NCBI RefSeq assembly: GCF_003815715.1
Contig: NZ_CP033922.1
Span: forward strand, 4,202,001 to 4,266,000
Reading direction: 5' to 3'
DNA from: Chryseobacterium sp. G0162
GTDB taxonomy: Bacteria > Bacteroidota > Bacteroidia > Flavobacteriales > Weeksellaceae
DNA length: 64,000 nucleotides
The notes under the pieces were generated by a model, which saw nothing but the letters and a program-made list of their open reading frames with translations, searched no databases and was not told where the DNA came from. Each line of letters begins with the position of its first letter. The stretch's first letter is position 1. Shown piece by piece: positions 56,108-64,000 of the stretch. The position numbers and the translations under genes were made by a program.

Positions 56108-57085
56108 ATGAACACCAAAAAGATAGACTTGGGCTTTTTTCCAACGCCATTACAAAAGCTGGAAAACTTGTCAAAGATATATTCTGATTACAATATCTAC
56201 ATAAAAAGAGACGACAATACCGGATTGGCATCAGGGGGAAATAAAACCAGGAAATTAGAGTTTTTAATCCAACAGGCATTGGACGAAGGCTGTGATACTG
56301 TAATTACTGCGGGAGCACAACAATCTAATCATTGCAGGCAGACAGCGGCGGCATGTGCTAAAATGTGCCTGCAATGTCATCTGCTTCTGGGGGGTGAGAA
56401 ACCTGATACCTATGATGGAAATCTGCTGTTGTCTTCATTACTTGGAGCATCCATACATTTTACAGGTGAAAACAGGAAAGGAGAAGACATACAACTCTTA
56501 AAAGAAAAACTGGAACATCAGGGAAATAAATGTTTTATCATTCCCTATGGTGGTTCAAATTCTACGGGAGCATTAGGATTTGTAAACGCTGTGAAAGAGT
56601 TGAAAGAGCAGCTTGCTGAAAAAGAGATCACCATAGATTATATATTTTTTGCCTCAAGTTCGGGGGGAATGCAGGCCGGATTAACTGCCGGTAAAGCGCT
56701 GTATGATCTGAAAGCAGAGCTCATCCCCATTAGTATAGATAAAGACGAAACCAATGGCGTTTCCCTGGAAGAAGTTGTTTTTGGAATTGTTCAGGAATTA
56801 ACACCAAAGCTTAACATTAACAAAAAGATTGAACTTTCAGAAATTATGCTCAATAGAGATTATGACAGTGCAGGATATGGTGTCTTAACAGCTAATGAAA
56901 GATATGCTATTGATGAACTGGCCAAAAATGAAGGCATTCTTTTAGACCCCGTTTATACAGGAAGAGCGTTCTACGGTATGCTGGATTTTTTGAAAAATAA
57001 AAAAATGCCGGCACATTCTAATGTCTTATTCTGGCATACCGGAGGACTGCCTGCTGTTTTTACATTTGCCAAAGAGTTGACTTAA
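56108..57085 (+). CDS. D-cysteine desulfhydrase/ACC-deaminase family PLP enzyme
   Basis: A 325-residue fold-type II PLP enzyme. The PLP lysine is Lys46 in GGNKTRKLEF, followed by AGAQQSNHCRQTA (Ser73, Asn74, His75) and phosphate-binding SSGGMQAGLTAGK. The family removes sulfide and ammonia from D-cysteine or opens 1-aminocyclopropane-1-carboxylate. Motifs and length favour the D-cysteine type, but the two are hard to separate by sequence. No direct partner is seen. Confidence 0.88.
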   Translation: MNTKKIDLGFFPTPLQKLENLSKIYSDYNIYIKRDDNTGLASGGNKTRKLEFLIQQALDEGCDTVITAGAQQSNHCRQTAAACAKMCLQCHLLLGGEKPDTYDGNLLLSSLLGASIHFTGENRKGEDIQLLKEKLEHQGNKCFIIPYGGSNSTGALGFVNAVKELKEQLAEKEITIDYIFFASSSGGMQAGLTAGKALYDLKAELIPISIDKDETNGVSLEEVVFGIVQELTPKLNINKKIELSEIMLNRDYDSAGYGVLTANERYAIDELAKNEGILLDPVYTGRAFYGMLDFLKNKKMPAHSNVLFWHTGGLPAVFTFAKELT

Positions 57086-57117
57086 ATGTTGAGGATATAA
57101 AGATAAGAACGATCAAT

Positions 57118-57583
57118 ATGGAAATAACCTTACAAGAAATAACTGTAGACAATTTTTATGATGTCTGCCTGCTGACCACCAATAAAAGTGGAATCCCTAC
57201 GTTTGATGAGGAATTTTTATGCAGCAATTCAGTATCTATTGCTGAATCCAAATATTATCCGTTATTGAATCCACAGGCTATATGATAAATTACTGATCGG
57301 TTTTATCATGTCTGGGCCTTATTGTAAGGATAATGGAAACTTTTGGGTGCTGAGATATATGATCGATCATCAATATCAAGGTAAGGGGTACGGAAAAAAA
57401 GCATTCCACACTTTTATAGAACAGATAAAAAGAAGTGGAAATATAGAGCAGATTCACATCGGGCTTGATCCCGACAACATCCGTGCAGTATCTCTTTATA
57501 CTTCGGTAGGTTTCGAATTTACAGGAGAACGAACAGATGGTGAGGATGTATATATTCTGAGACTTATCCAGAATGCACCATAA
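57118..57583 (+). pseudogene. GNAT acetyltransferase broken by a frameshift
   Basis: The reading frame from ATG 57118 (MEITLQEITVDNFYDVCLLT) reaches a stop at 57283-57285 after GCT ATA. The rest of a GNAT domain continues in the next frame from TAT at 57281 (YDKLLIGFIMSGPYC), and ends at 57583 with HQYQGKGYGKKAFHTF (acetyl-CoA motif) and DNIRAVSLYTSVGFE. Restoring two bases in an ATAT run (ATATATGAT) would join the halves. The product resembles spermine/spermidine-type acetyltransferases. It may be a true pseudogene, a phase-variable gene, or an assembly error. Confidence 0.8.
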
Positions 57584-57607
57584 AACATAATCAAATGATT
57601 CATAGAA

Positions 57608-58252
57608 ATGAATAACGAACTCCATGAACTCCTTTATTATTACAACGAGGAAGGATACGAAGGATATGACTTAAGTGAAGTACAGCTTCTTGAAAAAAAG
57701 GATGTTGACAGGATAGAAAAATTGAAATTGCTTCTTCACGATGACAATCAGTATATTGTATATCAGGCCATGCTTATTTTACTCGCATGGTCCATACCGG
57801 AAGGGTTTGAAATACTTGACCGGTTCATCCATGAAAAATGGGATGAAAAAGAAAATTTTGAACCCCATAGACTCTATAATGAAGACAATGTATACGATGT
57901 AATTACCAATGCATTGTATATTGCAACATTCAATGGAAAAAGCGACCAGGAATTATATCCTTACATCAGACAGTTTTTAAATAGCTATGGAGATAAGTTC
58001 TTTGAGTCCAATCTAAAGGATTTTCTGTTAAAGAAAAACTGCAGCTTTCTTTTAAAAGAAATAGAACAGGCCATACAAAGTGCCTTACAATATAAAAGGT
58101 ACTATCAGGCTAGTCAGTTGTTTCCGGTTATGGTTCATTATGACAAAAATGCATTTAATAAATATGTGGATATTTTTGGCTCTTTACTAAGCCAGGATAA
58201 TAGAATCGTATACAATATGGAAGAAGCAGGAAAAATACAGCAGAAGAATTAA
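57608..58252 (+). CDS. HEAT-like helical protein of unknown function
   Basis: A 214-residue soluble protein, mostly helical. It has HEAT-like features near residues 37-65 (LLLHDDNQYIVYQAMLILLA). No signal, membrane segment or catalytic motif. Similar small helical proteins occur as immunity or scaffolding proteins, but nothing ties this one to a toxin. It sits 24 bp after the broken GNAT gene. Confidence 0.7.
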   Translation: MNNELHELLYYYNEEGYEGYDLSEVQLLEKKDVDRIEKLKLLLHDDNQYIVYQAMLILLAWSIPEGFEILDRFIHEKWDEKENFEPHRLYNEDNVYDVITNALYIATFNGKSDQELYPYIRQFLNSYGDKFFESNLKDFLLKKNCSFLLKEIEQAIQSALQYKRYYQASQLFPVMVHYDKNAFNKYVDIFGSLLSQDNRIVYNMEEAGKIQQKN

Positions 58253-58292
58253 ATGCTATCTTTCTTCATTTTCGATTGAGGTGTAGAGGGTT

Positions 58293-59792
58293 TTATTTTT
58301 TGATTGATAAGTTTCCGATTTTCAGAAGCATTTCTTTGGCATTGTTATTATCAGGGTTTAATTCAATGGATTTCTGATACATTGTAACACCTTCTTCCTT
58401 TTTACCACATTGTAGCAATGCTTCTCCATAACTGTCATACACATTCCAACTCATCGGAAATAATAAAGTGGCTGAATGAAAGGTCTTCAAGGCATGATCA
58501 CAGTGTTGAAGTCTGAGAAACTGGTATCCCAATCTGTTAAAATCACTTTCAGATGCTTCATAAATGTGTGGATTTTTCAAATATTCCTGAATCAGCTGAT
58601 CTGCTTTTTCTTTGTTTTCATTGTCAAGTAAACTTCCATAGATTCTTGAAAGATTTTGCATAGGAATGGCAGAAGGCTTGTGATTCATTATATTTAAAAC
58701 GGCTTTCGATATTGCAAAAACAGGAGCGTTGCCTGTATTGGAAAGAAGAATAACGGTTTGGTTTTTAGTGATATTATGAAGTAAGATACTGGTGAGTCCA
58801 TTGATCGATCCGTCATGAAAAACTATTTTTCCATCAGTTTCATCCGTGTACATTGCCCATCCTAAGCCATAGCTGACTTCTTTTCCGTCTATCATAAACG
58901 TTACTTTTTTTCCGTCATTCAGTGTAGTTGGAGTTAAAGCTTCCTGCAGTTCTTTCTTTCCTATTATTTGATGAGTAAACAGTGCATTTTCATATTTTTT
59001 AAGATCTGATGCGGTACTTACAATCCCTCCGTTTCCGTAAAAATTGCTTTTTTCCTGTATTAGAAAAGGATCTTTAAGGGTATTGATATTCACAAGACGG
59101 GTTGAATATAAATTAGGATAAGTGTATCGTTCTACCTGATTTTGACTTTTAATTTTCCTGTTAACGGGTACCAATGAATTTTTCATTTTGGCAGGTTTAA
59201 AAATATTTTCATTCAGATACCGGGTATAGCTCATTCCGGAAACCTTCTCTATAATCATTGCTGCTATACAAAAGTTAATATTGTTGTATTCCCATTTGCT
59301 TCCCGGTAGAAATGAAAGGGGAGTTTTGAAGCGAAGAAATGTTGGAATAATATCCTGATTAGAAATTAATTTTTCCGGGTTTTCTTCGATAACCGTATCA
59401 AATAAATGATACTCTTGTGCTAGTCCTGATGTATTATTGAGCAGATGTCTGATGCTGACATTAGAATAGGGAAAATCCGGCAGATATTTTTGAACAGGGT
59501 CTTCCATCTTAAGTTTTCCTTTCTGTTGAAGCTGTAAAACAGCTGTTGAGGTAAACGTTTTTGTGATTGAAGCAATAGGAAATTGAGACATCTCATCCAT
59601 CTTTTCTTTCTGTTCTATATTGGAAAACCCATACTGATTAGAAAAAACCGACTCTCCGGATTTGGAGGCTACAACACTTCCATTGAAAATTTTTTTCTCA
59701 TAAAGTGTTGAAAATAATTCTTTCAATTCTTGTCCGGAAAAATTGTTGATAAAGAAGACAGTTGTCCATAAGAATAGCAATTTGTTTTTCAT
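58293..59792 (-). CDS. Serine hydrolase (class C beta-lactamase/PBP4* type) with C-terminal TPR
   Basis: The protein has 499 residues from ATG 59790-59792 (MKNKLLFLWTTVFFINNFSG, a signal peptide); a longer frame from 59834 lacks a signal. The catalytic motifs are SITK (75-78), Tyr169-Asn-Asn (WEYNN), and HDGSING in place of KTG. After the hydrolase domain (to about 390) comes a TPR-like tail (QHCDHALKTFHSATLLFPMS, KKEEGVTMYQKSIELNPDN). The family includes D-aminopeptidases, esterases and beta-lactamases; substrate unknown. Confidence 0.88.
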   Translation of the reverse strand: MKNKLLFLWTTVFFINNFSGQELKELFSTLYEKKIFNGSVVASKSGESVFSNQYGFSNIEQKEKMDEMSQFPIASITKTFTSTAVLQLQQKGKLKMEDPVQKYLPDFPYSNVSIRHLLNNTSGLAQEYHLFDTVIEENPEKLISNQDIIPTFLRFKTPLSFLPGSKWEYNNINFCIAAMIIEKVSGMSYTRYLNENIFKPAKMKNSLVPVNRKIKSQNQVERYTYPNLYSTRLVNINTLKDPFLIQEKSNFYGNGGIVSTASDLKKYENALFTHQIIGKKELQEALTPTTLNDGKKVTFMIDGKEVSYGLGWAMYTDETDGKIVFHDGSINGLTSILLHNITKNQTVILLSNTGNAPVFAISKAVLNIMNHKPSAIPMQNLSRIYGSLLDNENKEKADQLIQEYLKNPHIYEASESDFNRLGYQFLRLQHCDHALKTFHSATLLFPMSWNVYDSYGEALLQCGKKEEGVTMYQKSIELNPDNNNAKEMLLKIGNLSIKK

Positions 59793-60132
59793 TTTGTTTT
59801 CATTTTTTGCAGGCAAAGGCTGATTAATTGTCAAAAGCTTTTATTGTATGGTTATTGTATTGCTTAGGCTATTAGTAAAACACCTGAGAGAAAGATAGTA
59901 TTACATTGGAATATGAAATTTTAGGATGCTCTTAGCCTACATTTCTTTCATTTGATTAAAATAAAATCTCCAAAGCCAGGAAACTTTGGAGAATAAATGA
60001 ACTAACTTGATATGATTATCTTTACATATCTTTTAAAAGATTTATCTGTATAGGCTTACTTGATGAAGACGATTTCGTTTTACGGAATTCTTATTTCTTC
60101 AGCCTTAATTAATCTACAGCAGATTAACTATT
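59793..60132. other. Intergenic stretch with one terminator
   Basis: It contains a minus-strand terminator (59967-59992) for the secreted protein gene and the upstream region of the serine hydrolase. No gene was found. Confidence 0.5.
59967..59992 (-). terminator. Terminator of the secreted protein gene
   Basis: TCTCCAAAG / CTTTGGAGA, 9-bp stem; on the minus strand it is followed by TTTTATTTTAAT. Confidence 0.75.
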
Positions 60133-60618
60133 TTATTTTTGTTTCAATGAAAAGTTATCCATATAAACTGCCTGATGAATGCCGTTCAGTAAAACCTTCA
60201 GTCCTAAATGGGTATCTTTTTTTATAGAAATAGTATAGGTCTTTTTATCTCCTGTGATTTTGGAAGGTTTAGCTATTGAAACATATGATTTTGCATCGGA
60301 AGTATTGTTCACTGAGAAAATCTCCAATGTAGTTTCCCCTCCGTTATCTGAAATATCAAGGCTAAGAGTATAGTTTCCTGCTTTAATTTTCGGAGTTACT
60401 AAAAACATATTTTCTCCAGGACTGTTCATTGAGTAAAATATAATTTTTTTGTCACTCGCATACAGCATTGCCTTTCCTCCCGGCTGGGCAGTCCAGCATT
60501 TATCAATATCTTTCCATGTATCAAAGTTTTCGTTGATGGCAGATTCTGTTTTACATTGTGCTTTTACCGTTAGAAGCCCTCCCATAGTTATTAGCCCTGC
60601 TAATACGATTCTTTTCAT
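60133..60618 (-). CDS. Secreted protein with MAM/cleaved-adhesin-like beta-sandwich
   Basis: A 161-residue protein with a signal peptide (MKRIVLAGLITMGGLLTVKAQ). After ENFDTWKDIDKCWTAQ the pattern of alternating strands ending VYMDNFSL resembles choice-of-anchor-J, MAM or cleaved-adhesin domains. It lacks any sorting domain. It may be an isolated domain of a larger adhesin lineage; the function is unknown. Confidence 0.7.
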   Translation of the reverse strand: MKRIVLAGLITMGGLLTVKAQCKTESAINENFDTWKDIDKCWTAQPGGKAMLYASDKKIIFYSMNSPGENMFLVTPKIKAGNYTLSLDISDNGGETTLEIFSVNNTSDAKSYVSIAKPSKITGDKKTYTISIKKDTHLGLKVLLNGIHQAVYMDNFSLKQK

Positions 60619-60788
60619 ATGTTATTTTTATTTATTTTATGTAAAAATAAGCAAAAAAGATTACCCCTGAAATATCCAGCCAATAGAGTTCAGGAGAATT
60701 TTATAAAACAAAGAGGAAAAGAGAAGAAGCAGGCTGGAAGTGATTTTCAGCTATAAAATTATAAGGTTCCCGTTTTGAGCTTTTTGAA

Positions 60789-61277
60789 TTAAGCATCAAG
60801 CCTATAAATAAACTCTTCAATCTCCATCTGTCTTGCATTGGCAAAACCTTTATCTGTACCGATTCTAAGAAAGCCACAATTTTCCAGTACCTTCTGTGAA
60901 CCAAAATTGTCAAAGGCAACCCGTCCAAAAATAGGTCTGGCCGGTTCAAGGGTAAGAAACTCTTTTAACGCTTTTGTGGCAACACCTTTCCCCCAGAACT
61001 CTTTATCAATCCAATAAGTGATTTCTGTATTGCCTTCCATAATAAACTTTGCAATACTTCCTGCGATAACAGTACCTACTATAATGGTCTGGTTATTGAC
61101 AGTCGGGTCATTCAGTAATCTGGTGTATTTAACCAAATATGCATCCTTATTGGCAAAATCTTTTGAAGTAAATGCTGCCAGATGATTGGCTTCAGCATCA
61201 AGCTGAAATTGAAAAAGAGTGCCTAAATCATCGACTGTTGTAGGTCTGAGTTCTATTTTATAGTTACGATCTTTCAT
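60789..61277 (-). CDS. GNAT family N-acetyltransferase (RimJ/RimL type)
   Basis: A 162-residue acetyltransferase. The strand order YKIELRPTTVDDLGTLFQFQ, acetyl-CoA motif KEFWGKGVATKALKEFL, and AFDNFGSQKVLENCGFLRIG are typical of the RimJ/RimL group that acetylates ribosomal proteins or small amines. Its target is not evident. It stands alone. Confidence 0.88.
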   Translation of the reverse strand: MKDRNYKIELRPTTVDDLGTLFQFQLDAEANHLAAFTSKDFANKDAYLVKYTRLLNDPTVNNQTIIVGTVIAGSIAKFIMEGNTEITYWIDKEFWGKGVATKALKEFLTLEPARPIFGRVAFDNFGSQKVLENCGFLRIGTDKGFANARQMEIEEFIYRLDA

Positions 61278-61339
61278 TTTGAGTGATTAGTTAGTGGGTA
61301 TTCAAATATAATGCTTGTTTACACAGCATTTTATTCAGA

Positions 61340-62020
61340 TTAATAATATTCAAATTCTCTTTCTATTTTTTGTTGAACTGTTCCATATTCATCTGTTAGC
61401 TCTATATAAACAGGATTAGATTTCGCGTCCAGTTTTACATTTTTAGAAGTAAGCTTAGATTTTTTATGATTGGTTACATCTTCAATAAGCATTTCATGCT
61501 CTTCACCATTGATATACGTATAAAAAATGATGTTATTAATTGGAGTACCATAAAAAGTTCCCGTTTCTCCCGTTTTTATAAGGCGGTTATTCTTGTCAAA
61601 ATAAAGCAACTTATTAAGCGACATCTTATGATCAACAGTATTTGAAATTCTCCGATACACAGAATCGGATATTTTTTCAAAATAGCCATTGCTTTCTACC
61701 TTTTTATTTTTAGAATTAACGGTTTCGAAATAACGTTTGGTCTTATCTTTTGAATTATAGGTAATAATTTGATCTATGAATCTTTCATTGGGAGATTCAC
61801 TCTGGGTTGCATTATAGTATTCTATCTTTGTCAGAAAACCTTCTTTGTCAAAATAAGAAATACTTTTATTTGTATTCTGAGTTGAAAACGTGATGAACTC
61901 TGTGACCTTTTTGGGATGTCCTGAATAGTTAGAAAATTGCAGATCATTAATGACTGATTTCTCCTGGCAGCTTACAAAAGTATACAGTACAATAAACAGG
62001 TAACTAAGGGTTGTTTTCAT
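61340..62020 (-). CDS. Lipoprotein of unknown function
   Basis: A 226-residue protein. The N-terminus MKTTLSYLFIVLYTFVSCQE is a lipoprotein signal with Cys18. The remainder is rich in short strands of the YFDKEGFLTKIEYYN and YFDKNNRLIKTGET kind, which resemble the repeats of toxin_WG/RHS-like or MORN-like modules, but no family is clear. It is divergent from the next secreted protein gene. Confidence 0.65.
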   Translation of the reverse strand: MKTTLSYLFIVLYTFVSCQEKSVINDLQFSNYSGHPKKVTEFITFSTQNTNKSISYFDKEGFLTKIEYYNATQSESPNERFIDQIITYNSKDKTKRYFETVNSKNKKVESNGYFEKISDSVYRRISNTVDHKMSLNKLLYFDKNNRLIKTGETGTFYGTPINNIIFYTYINGEEHEMLIEDVTNHKKSKLTSKNVKLDAKSNPVYIELTDEYGTVQQKIEREFEYY

Positions 62021-62370
62021 AAGGTAGGATTACAGCGTTCTGGAGTTTTCACTAATACTCAAATATACATAACCCGGTTCAATATTAATAAATAGATTAA
62101 GATTTTGTTCTTTTCGATATTTTCATGTATTTTTTATTGGGTTGTTTGAAATGAAATGTATGATTGAGCTTAAGAGCCACATTGAGATACGAGCCATAGA
62201 CTTCCATCATCATAGAAAGCTATGATTGCACGTAGTGTTTACCGGAAATGTAGAAAACATAAATGTAATACACATTTAATGCAGAGGTAATTTCCATGAA
62301 AACAGATTCCGGTAGTTTCGTGAGCGATTTACAAATTATAAATACGTATTACCCTTTATTACCTATAATT
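62021..62370. other. Divergent intergenic region
   Basis: A 350-bp stretch holding the promoters of the two divergent lipoprotein genes. A small inverted repeat CATAG/CTATG lies near 62212-62225. Nothing else was recognised. An ATG at 62296 in frame with the next gene gives 25 extra residues without signal character and is not used. Confidence 0.4.
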
Positions 62371-63618
62371 ATGATTCAAAAACAATTCTTTGGATGGATG
62401 TTTATGCTTGCTGTAACAGGCATCGGATGTCAGAATAATCAATTAACTTCAGCAGCAATGGAGGAGGAGCTTCCATCGAAAGCCAGTACCAGCAGAGTAG
62501 ATGCAGAGGTGAGTGTTAATCCTTATGTAGATACCAGTACTTATATCAATTCAGGCTTTAGCTTTTTAAATCCGGCCCAGGTTAATAAAAATCGTCAGGC
62601 TATTGGTGGAAATGCATACACCGAAGTCTATGGATTCAATATCCCGGAAGAAAACAGGGTAAGGGGAATCCGCTGGAACACTGATGATGAAACTACTTCT
62701 ATTTGGAGACCACAGGGAATTGCCGGATTTACCAAAGATGGTGTTCGCTATCTGTTGGTGAGCTGGTATGCAAAAGATGACGCCGAATATAAAGGGTCCC
62801 GCATTACGCTGATCGACATCAGCCCAAGTTCAAGCACCTATCTCACCTACCGGCATATCCTTCTGGTACAGCCTGATATCCCAACCAATACCACTACCTA
62901 TACCCAATACGGCTCTTACGCCCCATTGAAAGTACATGCTGGTGGCATAGCCTATTTCAAAGGGAAAATATATCTCAGCAGTACCAATCTGGGGGTTCGG
63001 ATATTTGATCTGAATAAAATTATTGAAGTAAGTACCGGAGATACGACCAATGAGAAATGTGGTAAAGATGCCAACGGAAATTTATTCGCTTTCAACTATC
63101 GGTATATATTACCTCAGACCGGGTATCAGAAGATTAATAATGCCAGTCCTTTCTCCACCATACAGGTGAATGATGAAGGAACTCAGCTTTGGACAGGACA
63201 ATATTATGCAGGCAGTGCGGATGCTTCTATTGTTCCTAAAGTCTTTGGTTTTCCTGTTGATGCCAATGGAACCATCCAAAACTCAGGGATTGTGAGTGTC
63301 GCTCCTAAAAACAGTCTTTTTACAGATAACCATGCCCATGGTATCCAGGGCGTATTCCGAAAAGGAAACAAAACATGGCTTTCCTGTACCGGATCTCCAA
63401 GCAATTCCTACGGTTCCAATGCCAGACTGGCAAGATATACCGACGGAGCAGATGATACGGTACGTTATAGATGGCCCTACGGAGCAGAGTCTCTTTATTA
63501 TGAATCTCAATACAACTATCTATGGAGCCTTACGGAATATGAACCCAATGCCGGAGCGCAGAATGGCAACCAGGTCAACCGTTGTATTTTTGCGGTAGAT
63601 TTTTCTAAGTATGAATAA
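62371..63618 (+). CDS. Secreted lipoprotein of beta-propeller-like type
   Basis: The protein has 415 residues from ATG 62371 (MIQKQFFGWMFMLAVTGIGC), giving a lipoprotein signal; the ATG at 62296 precedes it without one. The body holds repeated surface-protein-like units (GIAGFTKDGVRYLLVSWY, GGIAYFKGKIYLSSTNLGVR, HGIQGVFRKGNKTWLSCTG) that suggest a beta-propeller. Similar secreted proteins are known in Bacteroidota and Streptomyces as hypothetical proteins; no catalytic motif is seen. Confidence 0.7.
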   Translation: MIQKQFFGWMFMLAVTGIGCQNNQLTSAAMEEELPSKASTSRVDAEVSVNPYVDTSTYINSGFSFLNPAQVNKNRQAIGGNAYTEVYGFNIPEENRVRGIRWNTDDETTSIWRPQGIAGFTKDGVRYLLVSWYAKDDAEYKGSRITLIDISPSSSTYLTYRHILLVQPDIPTNTTTYTQYGSYAPLKVHAGGIAYFKGKIYLSSTNLGVRIFDLNKIIEVSTGDTTNEKCGKDANGNLFAFNYRYILPQTGYQKINNASPFSTIQVNDEGTQLWTGQYYAGSADASIVPKVFGFPVDANGTIQNSGIVSVAPKNSLFTDNHAHGIQGVFRKGNKTWLSCTGSPSNSYGSNARLARYTDGADDTVRYRWPYGAESLYYESQYNYLWSLTEYEPNAGAQNGNQVNRCIFAVDFSKYE

Positions 63619-63641
63619 GGGAAAATATCTAGCATAGATTG

Positions 63642-63679
63642 AAAATAAAAGCATCATTACAACATGATGCTTTTATTTT
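63642..63679 (+). terminator. Terminator after the secreted lipoprotein gene
   Basis: AAAATAAAAGCATCAT / ATGATGCTTTTATTTT, 16-bp stem, 6-nt loop, T-rich tail. Confidence 0.85.
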
Positions 63680-63943
63680 TTATGGTTTTCCTGAAATAGA
63701 ATTTCTAAAAATGGGCGTTGTAATTGATACAGGTATAAATACTTACTAAAATATGGTAGTATAAACGCCTATTGACTACGGTATAAATACCTGACATGAA
63801 AATTAGAGATTTATACGCTAACATCACTTCATTTTTCGCCGTTACTTTGACATGTTCAAAAGATGTTTCGAAACCCTGAACAAAAAATGGCAGTCTCCGA
63901 AAAGCCGATAAAAGAGTAGGAAAAAAACCAAAAATTATTAATC
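63680..63943. other. Leader region with direct repeats before the last gene
   Basis: GGTATAAATAC occurs at 63732-63742 and again at 63780-63790, with a similar GTATAAAC in between (63759-63766). These could be binding sites for a two-component or LytTR-type regulator of the following gene. No ORF was found. Confidence 0.35.
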
Positions 63944-64000
63944 ATGAAAAATCCAGAAAATGTTGCTCCTTTTGTAGAAGCATCAGAACTCATTACAGAA
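63944..64000 (+). CDS. Start of an unidentified gene, cut by the window edge
   Basis: An ATG at 63944 opens a frame reading MKNPENVAPFVEASELITE to the window end. Nineteen residues are too few to assign a family. The AT-rich ATTATTAAT before it is typical of flavobacterial starts. Confidence 0.4.
   Translation, partial: MKNPENVAPFVEASELITE

Noticed and set aside
57608..58252. An immunity protein of a toxin system
   Set aside because: HEAT-like features alone do not show immunity, and no toxin or polymorphic-toxin gene is adjacent.

Overview
The window looks like a chromosomal segment of a member of the Bacteroidota, most likely a Chryseobacterium-like flavobacterium. The evidence is low GC content, a SusC/SusD pair, proteins with type IX secretion (T9SS) C-terminal sorting domains, promoters of the Bacteroidetes type (TTTG, 19 bases, TAnnTTTG), and flavobacterial-style dispersed intergenic repeats. 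The genus call is an inference from style, not from a marker gene. I found no rRNA, tRNA, CRISPR array, insertion sequence or prophage.

Layout. (a) 1-3.9 kb, minus strand: a SusC outer-membrane transporter and a SusD lipoprotein cut by the window edge. (b) 4.5-8 kb, plus: a candidate structured RNA, a secreted adenosine-deaminase-like enzyme, and a TauE/SafE exporter with a DUF1634 partner. (c) 8.1-13 kb: an isochorismatase-like protein and an MFS exporter under a TetR regulator with matching operator-like repeats, then a NAD-dependent epimerase and an AraC regulator. (d) 13.2-20.1 kb, minus: a complete TetR-TolC-HlyD-ATPase-ATPase-permease-permease efflux operon like E. coli cecR-ybhGFSR, with an identical 17-bp operator before tetR and before tolC. 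(e) 20.6-31.2 kb, minus: a long run of prpB, prpC, prpD, mmsA, acyl-CoA dehydrogenase, 3-hydroxyisobutyryl-CoA hydrolase, mmsB, enoyl-CoA hydratase and queH. Together these degrade valine from isobutyryl-CoA to propionyl-CoA and then run the methylcitrate cycle. A clear cobalamin riboswitch with its own promoter lies upstream of prpB. (f) 31.5-35.5 kb: an AraC regulator, a siderophore-interacting protein behind a near-perfect iron-box-like palindrome, a VOC protein and small membrane proteins. (g) 35.7-43.7 kb: RidA, quinone oxidoreductase and alpha/beta hydrolase divergent from LysR, then AraC, SDR, a WGR-DUF4240 fusion, a secreted metallo-beta-lactamase-fold enzyme and HxlR. (h) 44-56 kb, plus: a tandem duplication of a two-gene module, each with a beta-helix secreted protein followed by a giant T9SS protein built from sets of exactly seven RCC1 repeats. 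The duplication includes the promoter, long leader, leader hairpin and terminator, and is followed by a small secreted protein of 17-residue repeats. (i) 56-64 kb: D-cysteine desulfhydrase-like enzyme, a frameshifted GNAT acetyltransferase, a HEAT-like protein, a serine hydrolase with a C-terminal TPR, several secreted or lipoprotein genes and a GNAT.

The two most notable points are the B12 riboswitch in front of the propionyl-CoA (methylcitrate) and valine catabolic operon, and the duplicated T9SS beta-propeller locus. The first suggests a switch between B12-dependent and B12-independent propionate disposal. In the second, one copy has gained a whole propeller-plus-FN3 unit.
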